Shown one piece after another: positions 5,307 through 10,798 of a stretch of DNA of 10,798 nucleotides. The stretch's first letter is position 1. Each line of letters opens with the position of its first letter. A program made the translations under genes and the position numbers. Under the pieces are notes generated by a model that had not been told where the DNA came from, did no database searches, and saw nothing but the letters and a program-made list of their open reading frames with translations. The stretch is taken from the NCBI GenBank assembly GCA_934500855.1, contig CAKSUH010000032.1:1-10798 (forward strand), written 5' to 3'. This DNA comes from an uncultured Eubacteriales bacterium (GTDB lineage: Bacteria > Bacillota > Clostridia > Oscillospirales > CAG-272).

Positions 5307-5388
5307 AACTTCCCTGCACGGCAACCGCCGATTCGGTTTGTGGGGATTTCCCGCGTTCTTGAAACGGCGGTTGCTGTACAGGGAAGTT
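5307..5388 (-). repeat. 24-bp near-perfect inverted repeat in the Nudix operon leader
   Basis: Arms 5307-5330 (AACTTCCCTG...) and 5365-5388 pair at 22 of 24 positions, plus one G-U wobble and one C-A mismatch. The spacer is 34 nt. Next to it, at 5280-5305, the minus strand carries four runs of at least three G (5302-5305, 5298-5300, 5292-5294, 5280-5282). The differing bases show that the arms are diverging copies. It could be a small non-autonomous repeat or a strong leader hairpin. Confidence 0.65.
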
Positions 5389-5468
5389 TCGGTCGTTTGG
5401 GAGGTGGGCTTTTCATGGTGCGGCTTCGCACTTGATTGGCGGGCGGAATCTCGGCACTCATGTAATGG

Positions 5469-5498
5469 ATTGTACAGTCGGTAATAAGTAACATTCAA
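5469..5498 (-). promoter_or_regulatory. Promoter of the Nudix / spoVM-like / HPr-like operon
   Basis: On the minus strand TTGAAT (plus 5493-5498) and TACAAT (plus 5469-5474) are separated by 18 nt. Transcription would begin near 5462 and give a leader of about 317 nt before the Nudix ATG. A vegetative promoter is what the sequence shows. A sporulation-specific sigma site was not evident, which is of note because SpoVM is made in the mother cell in Bacillus. Confidence 0.6.
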
Positions 5499-5576
5499 CC
5501 GAAGCGGAACGACCCGCGTGTCTTTCCGCCCCGATCATCAACTAACCTGAACCATTTCTATCCGGTAGCGGAGAGA

Positions 5577-5617
5577 AACGGCATGCCGTTGTCCAAATCC
5601 CGCTGGACGGGATTTGG
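5577..5617. repeat. Palindrome plus hairpin between infB terminator and Nudix promoter
   Basis: AACGGCATGCCGTT (5577-5590) is a perfect 14-bp palindrome. Three nt further, CCAAATCCCG (5593-5602) and CGGGATTTGG (5608-5617) form a perfect 10-bp hairpin with a 5-nt loop. There is no T-run on either side, so these are not simple terminators. The function is unknown. Confidence 0.55.
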
Positions 5618-5719
5618 CTCGGAGCAGCCGGAATTCGTAGCACGGAATATGGCTACACAAAAGTTTGTACCACATAAAGACAGATTCAAAAAAACAATTT
5701 GGGTAAAGTTCTTGGGTCA

Positions 5720-5767
5720 AGGGGCTTCTTTCAAGAAGCCCCTGCAGGGTTCGGGACAGAGTCCCGA
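5720..5767 (-). terminator. Double hairpin ending the nusA-infB operon
   Basis: On the minus strand, 7 nt after the infB stop, lies TCGGGAC/GTCCCGA (5751-5757, 5761-5767). A second stem AGGGGCTTCT/AGAAGCCCCT (5720-5729, 5734-5743) follows. Neither has an immediate T-run; a T7 tract comes only about 30 nt later. The pair probably ends or stabilises the operon transcript. Confidence 0.65.
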
Positions 5768-5774
5768 GGTCTTT

Positions 5775-8700
5775 TTACACCTGAATCTGCTCCATGATAT
5801 ACGCTTCGAGAATGTCGCCAACCTTGATGTCGTTGAACTTTTCAACGCCGACGCCGCACTCGTATCCGGAGGCGACCTCTTTCACATCATCCTTGAAGCG
5901 GCGGAGAGAGGACACTTTATCCTCAAAAATCACAACGCTGTCGCGCAGAACGCGGATCTGGGACTGGCGGGTAATCTTGCCGTCCTGCACATAGCAACCC
6001 GCAATGGTACCGACATTCGGCACATGGATTGTCTGCCGAACCTCGGCGTGACCGAGCAGGACTTCTTTGAACTTCGGCGCGAGCATTCCCTTCATTGCGG
6101 CTTCGATTTCGCCGATGCAATCGTAGATAACGCGGTAGGTGCGGATATCGACCTTCTGGCGTTCTGCGGAATCCAGCGCGGTCTTGTCGGGACGGACATT
6201 GAAGCCGACGATAATGGCATCGGAAGCCGCCGCAAGCGTGACATCGCCTTCGGTGATGCCGCCCGCCGCCGCATGAATGACATGGACCTTCACCTCATCG
6301 CAGGAGAGCTTTTCAAGCGACTGCTTGACTGCCTCTGCCGAGCCGCCCACATCCGCCTTGACGATGATGTTGAGCGTCTTGACGCCTTCGGAAATCTGTG
6401 CGAACAGATCGTTCAGATTTGCGCGTGCGTTTGCCTTGAACACATCTTCCTTTGCCTGTGCGCGCCGCTGATCTGCCAGCGTCCGCGCCATTCTTTCGTC
6501 CTCGACCGCCTGAAATTCGTCGCCGGAGGAGGGGACTTCGGCAAGACCTGTGATCTCCACGGGAACCGACGGACCCGCATCCTTGAGCATTTTGCCCGTG
6601 TGATCCATCATCGACCGTACACGACCGACTGCCGTTCCCGCAATGATGATGTCGCCGCCGTGAAGCGTACCGTTCTGAACCAGCACCGTTGCAACGGGAC
6701 CTTTGCCCTTGTCGAGTTTCGCTTCGATAACGATACCCTTTGCGCGACGGTTCGGGTTGGCTTTCAGCTCCTTCATGTCGGCAACCAGCAGAACGCTTTC
6801 GAGCAGGTCGTCGATCCCTTCGTGCTTCAGCGCCGAGACGGGAACGCAGATGACATCTCCGCCCCATTCCTCGGGAACCAGACCGTACTTGGTCAGCTCG
6901 GTTTTGATGGCGTCGGGGTTGGCACCCGGCTTATCCATTTTGTTGATTGCAACGACAATGTCGATGCCCGCCGCCTTTGCGTGGTTGATTGCCTCAACGG
7001 TCTGCGGCATCACGCCGTCATCCGCCGCAACGACAAGGATTGCGATATCGGTCGCCATCGCGCCTCTTGCACGCATGGCGGTAAAGGCTTCGTGTCCCGG
7101 GGTGTCAAGGAAGGTGATTTCTCTGCCCTTGACCTTGACGCGGTAAGCGCCGATGTGCTGGGTGATACCGCCCGCTTCTCCGGAGGTCACATGCGTGTTG
7201 CGGATGGCGTCCAGAATGGAGGTCTTTCCGTGGTCGACATGACCCATGACGCAGACAACAGGCGCGCGGGGAACCAGCTGTTCCTCGGAATCCTGTGCTT
7301 CGTCGAACAGGCGGTCCTCGATGCTGACCACCACTTCATGCGTTGCTTCCACACCGAATTCGTCCGCTACTAACGCGGCAGTGTCGAAGTCGATGCTCTG
7401 GTTGACCGTAACCATCATGCCCATCATGAAAAGTTTCTTCACAACCTCGCCTGCCGTGACCATCAGCTTGGAAGCAAGCTGGCTGACAAGAATCTCGTCG
7501 GGCAACTCGATGGAGGTCGGGCGCTTGATGATGGGGGACTGCATCTGCGACGGGCGCTTGCCGCCTCTGGCATTCTTGCCGAATGCCTGTTTGCCGCCCG
7601 TGCGTCCGAAGGAACCCTTACCCTGCGGTCCCGACTGCTGCTGAGGCGCTTTTTTGACCTGCTGTTTGCCGCCGCGCAGGTTGCTCTGCTCACGGTCGGA
7701 AACAAAGGTGTCCAGCTTCTCATCGTATTTGGAAAGGTCGACATTGCCTTCGGTTCCTCTCGTGTTGACCACGCGGGGACCCTTCAGCGTGCCGTCCGGA
7801 TTGACATTTGTCGAAGCGCCGCGCACGATCGGCTGTGCCTTGAAGGTTTCGCGCGGTCCGCTCGGAACGAAATCGCCCTTGTCGCCGCCGAACCGTCCGC
7901 CGCGGTTGCCGTTCTTGTTTCCGCCGCGGTTGCCGCCGTTGCCGCCGAAGTTGCCCGTCGGTCTCTGACCGCCGAAGGAACCGCTGCCGAAGCCGCTGCC
8001 GCCCGTCGGTCTCTGCCCTCCGAAGGAGCCGTTTCCGCCGAAGGAACCGCTCGTCGGTCTCTGACCGTAGGTTCCGCCCGCGGGTCTCTGACCATAGGTG
8101 CCGGAAGCGTTGCCGTTTCCTGCGCCGAAGCCGCCCGTGCGACCCTGCTGTGCACCGTAAGCGCCGGTCTGCGGACGGGGCTGATAGCCGCCGCTCTGAC
8201 CGTTCTGTCTGGAGGGTGCGGAAGAATAGGGCCGTGCGCCGGTCTGTGCGCCGCCTGCGGGACGGTTTGCACCGTAGCCTGCGGCGGGAGTCTGTGTCGG
8301 TCTCTGCATCGGGGTTCCGTTCTGCGGACGGATTCCCGAATTGCCCGCAACGGATGCGGGACGCTGTGCGGAGGGAGCGGCGGGAGTCTGCGAAGGAGCC
8401 TGCGCGGCGGGCTTTGCCGTCTCTGCCTGCTTCGGCGCGGCGGTCGGTGCGGTTTTGGGCGCATCCGCCTTGGCGGGAGCAACAGGAGCCGCAGGAGCCG
8501 GAGCCGCGGAAGCTGCCGGCTTTGCCTGCACGGCGGGTTTCTTTGCCGCCTCGGGAGCCGACTCTGCCTTCGGTTTTGCTTCGGCTTTTGCCTTCACCTC
8601 GGGCTTTGTTTCGGGCTTTGCCTCGGATTTCGGCTCCGCTTTGACGGGGGTCGCTTCGGGAGCGGACTCCGCCTTCGGCTTTGCCTCCTCTTTCTTCTTT

Positions 8701-8936
8701 GCGGGCTTCTTTTTGGACGGAATATAGGACTTTCCTTCCAGATAGTTGCCGATGTCGCTGATCTGATGCTCGCCCGTCAGCGAATCGAACAGGATGTCAA
8801 ATTCCGCCGGTTCGAGCGATTTCTGAACCGCGACCTCCTTTCCTCGCTTTGCGAGCATATCGCAAAGGTCCTTGCTTTTCAGTCCGAGGTCCTTCGCCAG
8901 CTTGTTGATTTTGAACTGTGTTTTGTTATCAGCCAT
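5775..8936 (-). CDS. infB: Translation initiation factor IF-2
   Basis: 1053 residues. IF2 is the GTPase that places initiator fMet-tRNA on the 30S subunit and promotes 50S joining. The start chosen is ATG 8936-8934, giving [18 protein letters not shown] behind AGGAGG (plus 8941-8946) at 4 nt; 15 further codons upstream are open but have no ribosome site. Domains: N-terminal IF2N helix bundle (1 to about 55); Ala/Pro/Lys/Glu-rich linker (about 60-200); Gly/Gln/Arg/Pro/Ser-rich linker with [13 protein letters not shown] repeats (about 200-360); second IF2N domain (about 470-530). The G domain has G1 GHVDHGKT 565-572, G3 DTPGHE 611-616, G4 NKMD 665-668 and a G5-like VSALK. Beta-barrel and C-terminal fMet-tRNA-binding domains follow. 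It begins 37 nt after ylxQ and is the last gene of the operon. Its length exceeds the B. subtilis protein (about 716) mainly through the linker. Confidence 0.98.
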   Translation of the reverse strand: MADNKTQFKINKLAKDLGLKSKDLCDMLAKRGKEVAVQKSLEPAEFDILFDSLTGEHQISDIGNYLEGKSYIPSKKKPAKKKEEAKPKAESAPEATPVKAEPKSEAKPETKPEVKAKAEAKPKAESAPEAAKKPAVQAKPAASAAPAPAAPVAPAKADAPKTAPTAAPKQAETAKPAAQAPSQTPAAPSAQRPASVAGNSGIRPQNGTPMQRPTQTPAAGYGANRPAGGAQTGARPYSSAPSRQNGQSGGYQPRPQTGAYGAQQGRTGGFGAGNGNASGTYGQRPAGGTYGQRPTSGSFGGNGSFGGQRPTGGSGFGSGSFGGQRPTGNFGGNGGNRGGNKNGNRGGRFGGDKGDFVPSGPRETFKAQPIVRGASTNVNPDGTLKGPRVVNTRGTEGNVDLSKYDEKLDTFVSDREQSNLRGGKQQVKKAPQQQSGPQGKGSFGRTGGKQAFGKNARGGKRPSQMQSPIIKRPTSIELPDEILVSQLASKLMVTAGEVVKKLFMMGMMVTVNQSIDFDTAALVADEFGVEATHEVVVSIEDRLFDEAQDSEEQLVPRAPVVCVMGHVDHGKTSILDAIRNTHVTSGEAGGITQHIGAYRVKVKGREITFLDTPGHEAFTAMRARGAMATDIAILVVAADDGVMPQTVEAINHAKAAGIDIVVAINKMDKPGANPDAIKTELTKYGLVPEEWGGDVICVPVSALKHEGIDDLLESVLLVADMKELKANPNRRAKGIVIEAKLDKGKGPVATVLVQNGTLHGGDIIIAGTAVGRVRSMMDHTGKMLKDAGPSVPVEITGLAEVPSSGDEFQAVEDERMARTLADQRRAQAKEDVFKANARANLNDLFAQISEGVKTLNIIVKADVGGSAEAVKQSLEKLSCDEVKVHVIHAAAGGITEGDVTLAAASDAIIVGFNVRPDKTALDSAERQKVDIRTYRVIYDCIGEIEAAMKGMLAPKFKEVLLGHAEVRQTIHVPNVGTIAGCYVQDGKITRQSQIRVLRDSVVIFEDKVSSLRRFKDDVKEVASGYECGVGVEKFNDIKVGDILEAYIMEQIQV

Positions 8937-8973
8937 ATTTCCTCCTGATTCGCATCTGCCGCAGACAGATGCG

Positions 8974-9321
8974 TCACGCATTGTGATTCTCGTTCCGTGT
9001 GCCCGGTGAATCCAGTGTACGCTTCACCAGTCGGCACAGATTTTCGTCGGTGATTGCGACCGCCGCAAGTCTGCCGCTTTGTCCGACCGCCCGCGCAAGC
9101 GTTTCGCCGTCCTGCGCGATGCGGACCGTCGGTACGCCGTAGTAGCGGCATTTGTCCTCCAGCCGCTTGTCGGTTGCCGGGGAATTGTCGGCGGCAAGGA
9201 CCGTGAGCATCGGCTTATGCCTGCCCGCCAGCGCCTCGCAGATCATCGGAGTCCCGCAGACCAGCGCCCGCGCCTTGGCGCAAAGTCCCAGCGCGCCGAG
9301 CGTGCGGTCAGGCGTTCCCAT
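8974..9321 (-). CDS. ylxQ: L7Ae-family ribosomal protein YlxQ
   Basis: 115 residues if ATG 9321-9319 is used. This start lies inside the ylxR 3' end (14-nt overlap) with GGGAG about 10 nt before it. The longer open frame to 9510 is antisense-like filler over ylxR and is rejected. The pattern [20 protein letters not shown], then [27 protein letters not shown] and [13 protein letters not shown] covers the whole L7Ae/L30e fold. This family binds kink-turn RNA; B. subtilis YlxQ has been described as a K-turn binder of otherwise unclear role. Its place between ylxR and infB is standard for Firmicutes. Confidence 0.9.
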   Translation of the reverse strand: MGTPDRTLGALGLCAKARALVCGTPMICEALAGRHKPMLTVLAADNSPATDKRLEDKCRYYGVPTVRIAQDGETLARAVGQSGRLAAVAITDENLCRLVKRTLDSPGTRNENHNA

Positions 9322-9589
9322 TGTCGTCAATCTCCCGCGCCATCTCTTCATAAACCGCATCGGGGATCGTGCATTCCAGCACGCGGTCGATCCGATGGCT
9401 TTTTGCGGCTTTGCGCAGGCAGGCGGCGTTTTTGCAAAGATACGCGCCGCGCCCGTTTTTTCTGCCGGTAAAGTCGAGAGAAACCGTCCCTTCGGGACTT
9501 CTGACCACACGGATCAGCTCACTCTTCGGCTTATGTTCATTGCACCCCATGCACTGCCGCACGGGGATTTTCTTTGCTTTCTTTTCCAT
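9308..9589 (-). CDS. ylxR: YlxR (RnpM) family RNA-binding protein
   Basis: 93 residues, the usual length for DUF448. Signature: RQCMGC with Cys13 and Cys16, ELIRVVRSPEG, D-x-TGRKNGRGAYLC (GRGAY 46-50, Cys52) and Cys57, then KAAKSHRIDRVLE. B. subtilis YlxR has been reported to bind RNase P RNA and was renamed RnpM; other work describes nucleoid or transcription effects. It starts 15 nt after nusA. The bases before the ATG (CCCTCCCCTGCCCT on the minus strand) contain no Shine-Dalgarno sequence, so translation is probably coupled to nusA. Confidence 0.93.
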   Translation of the reverse strand: MEKKAKKIPVRQCMGCNEHKPKSELIRVVRSPEGTVSLDFTGRKNGRGAYLCKNAACLRKAAKSHRIDRVLECTIPDAVYEEMAREIDDNGNA

Positions 9590-9604
9590 AGGGCAGGGGA
9601 GGGC

Positions 9605-10657
9605 TTATCCCTCGTCCGCTTCGTCGTCGCCGTCGTCCGCTTTGATGTCGATCTTGCATCCCGTCAGGCGTGCCGCGAGGCGTGCGTTCTGTCCTTCCTT
9701 GCCGATTGCCAGCGAGAGCTGGTCCGGTTCGACCCGAACGCGGCAGGAGCGTTCTCCCGTCATGGTGACCGATTGGACCGCTGCGGGAGCCAATGCCGCC
9801 GCAACATATTCCTCGGGCTGTTCGGAGTACTTCACGATGTCCACCTTTTCGCCGCGCAATTCATCCACGATTGCCGAGATACGCGAGCCGTGGCTTCCGA
9901 TGCAGGCGCCCACGGGGTCGACATCGGGATCGCGCGACATCACCGCGATCTTGGTTCTGGAGCCTGCTTCCCGCGCAACGCCCTTGACCATTACGATGCC
10001 GTCGGCGATTTCGGGAATTTCCAACTCGAACATTCTGCGGACCAGACCCGAATGCGCCCGCGACAGGGTGACGATCGGTCCGCGGCTTTCCTTGTTGACC
10101 TCAAGCACATAGACTTTGATTTTGTCGCCGACATGAAAGATTTCGCCGGGAATCTGCTCGCTGCGCAGAAGCACTGCGCGACCCGTGTCGGTTTCAAGCA
10201 GAATGTTGCCGGTTTCGGAATCCATTTTGCTGACCGTTGCGGTGATGATTTCCTCGTGCTTGTTCTCGTATGCTTCCTGCTGAATCCGGCGTTCTCCCTC
10301 GCGGATGCCCTGAATGATGACCGATTTCGCGGCGGCGGCGCTGAGGCGGCGGAAGTTCTTCGGCTTAACCTCGGTTTCCACAACCGAGCCGATCGTGTAC
10401 TTCTTTGCGTGCGCTCTTGCGTCCTCAAGCGAGATCTGGGTTTCGGGATTCTCCACGGTTTCCACGACCTCTTTCTGCTGGTAGACCCGCACATCCTTTT
10501 TCACGGGGTCAATCAGCACACGGACATTGGTGTTGTTTCCGTATTCCTTTTTGTAGGCGGAAATCAGTGCCGCTTCAATCTTTTCGATCATGTACTCCGC
10601 GGGAATTCCTTTTTCTTTTTCCAACAGCTCCAGCGCGGTAAAAAGCTCTGCGTTCAT
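9605..10657 (-). CDS. nusA: Transcription termination/antitermination factor NusA
   Basis: 350 residues, typical of the short Firmicute form without the C-terminal acidic repeats of E. coli. It has the RNA-polymerase-binding N-terminal domain (1 to about 125, MNAELFTALELLEKEKGIP), an S1 domain (about 135-200), KH1 with GSHG at 254-257 and KH2 with GKEG at 319-322, then a short acidic tail. It binds elongating RNA polymerase and nascent RNA and modulates pausing, intrinsic termination and antitermination. ATG 10657-10655 is 33 nt past the rimP stop. AGGA lies about 12 nt upstream, a loose spacing. It is followed closely by ylxR. Confidence 0.97.
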   Translation of the reverse strand: MNAELFTALELLEKEKGIPAEYMIEKIEAALISAYKKEYGNNTNVRVLIDPVKKDVRVYQQKEVVETVENPETQISLEDARAHAKKYTIGSVVETEVKPKNFRRLSAAAAKSVIIQGIREGERRIQQEAYENKHEEIITATVSKMDSETGNILLETDTGRAVLLRSEQIPGEIFHVGDKIKVYVLEVNKESRGPIVTLSRAHSGLVRRMFELEIPEIADGIVMVKGVAREAGSRTKIAVMSRDPDVDPVGACIGSHGSRISAIVDELRGEKVDIVKYSEQPEEYVAAALAPAAVQSVTMTGERSCRVRVEPDQLSLAIGKEGQNARLAARLTGCKIDIKADDGDDEADEG

Positions 10658-10690
10658 TCTTCTGTACTATCCTTTCCGGTCATAATTTCA

Positions 10691-10798
10691 TCATTCTCGG
10701 GAATCGGCACCGAAATCATACACGGTGCGGACCGACGCAACCTTTTCCTTCGGGAACGCGACTCGCTCCCCGTCCGGATCGGCGTCAAGCAGGATCGC
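10691..10798 (-). CDS. rimP: Ribosome maturation factor RimP, C-terminal end only
   Basis: The last 35 codons before the right edge: a segment reading AILLDADPDGERVAFPKEKV, then ASVRTVYDF, ending in a double stop (TGA TGA at 10693-10688). This fits the C-terminal SH3-like barrel of RimP, needed for 30S subunit maturation. Its place directly before nusA is the expected operon order. The rest of the gene is outside the window. Confidence 0.85.
   Translation of the reverse strand, partial: AILLDADPDGERVAFPKEKVASVRTVYDFGADSRE

Noticed and set aside
5277..5498. Two 73-codon minus-strand frames in the Nudix leader
   Set aside because: They overlap each other in different frames and cross the 24-bp inverted repeat; the structure is better explained as RNA or DNA repeat than as protein.
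5583..7373. 596-codon open frame on the plus strand opposite infB
   Set aside because: It lies antisense to the conserved infB G domain and C-terminus and has no homology pattern or ribosome site. Its openness is a by-product of infB codon bias in GC-rich sequence.
8341..8727. Ala/Gly-rich open frame on the plus strand
   Set aside because: It is the reverse complement of the Ala/Pro/Lys linker of infB; low complexity on one strand creates it.
9322..9510. Longer N-terminus for YlxQ
   Set aside because: The extra codons overlap ylxR out of frame and lie outside the L7Ae fold; the ATG at 9321 gives the normal family length.
10654..10690. RimP frame reaching an ATGA overlap with nusA
   Set aside because: The frame that ends at 10654 reads as Arg/Ser-rich nonsense upstream. 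The true RimP frame ends in TGA TGA at 10693-10688.

Overview
The window looks like a chromosomal segment from a spore-forming, fairly GC-rich member of the Clostridia (an Oscillospirales- or Christensenellales-like gut Firmicute is my best guess). The clues are the gene order rimP-nusA-ylxR-ylxQ-infB, a SpoVM-like mini-protein, a HPr-like protein of clostridial type, a BspA-type leucine-rich-repeat surface protein, and TTGACA/TATAAT promoters. No species can be assigned from the sequence alone.

Layout. (1) Positions 1 to about 1560 are AT-rich accessory DNA. They hold the 3' part of an HNH-nuclease gene, a small gene sharing a helical domain with it, a strong terminator, and the C-terminal stump of a large serine recombinase. 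This reads as the decayed end of an integrated element stopping just short of a tRNA-Leu gene. (2) Positions 1563-2506 hold tRNA-Leu(CAG) on the minus strand and, diverging from it, tRNA-Glu(CTC) and tRNA-Ala(CGC). Both units have near-consensus promoters and their own terminators. (3) Positions 2507-4230 hold a structured leader, a 40-codon peptide gene and a secreted LRR protein. They are followed by a terminator-like hairpin and an inverted repeat whose loop is a tandem 8-mer array. (4) Positions 4286-5498 (minus strand) are a compact operon: a Nudix hydrolase, a 34-codon spoVM-like gene nested out of frame in the Nudix 3' tail, and a HPr-like protein. It has a good promoter and a leader of about 320 nt rich in hairpins. 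(5) Positions 5720-10798 (minus strand) are the transcription/translation operon rimP (partial), nusA, ylxR, ylxQ and infB. It ends in a double hairpin directly after infB; rbfA, the common next gene, is absent.

The genes in block 5 act together in NusA-controlled transcription, RNA binding, 30S maturation (RimP) and translation initiation (IF2). Block 4 joins nucleotide clean-up (Nudix), a forespore coat-assembly peptide (SpoVM-like) and a probable regulatory HPr relative through overlapping start and stop codons. The most notable observation is the hidden spoVM-like gene. A -1 shift at an A7 slippery tract in the Nudix gene would end Nudix translation in an ATGA overlap with its start codon.
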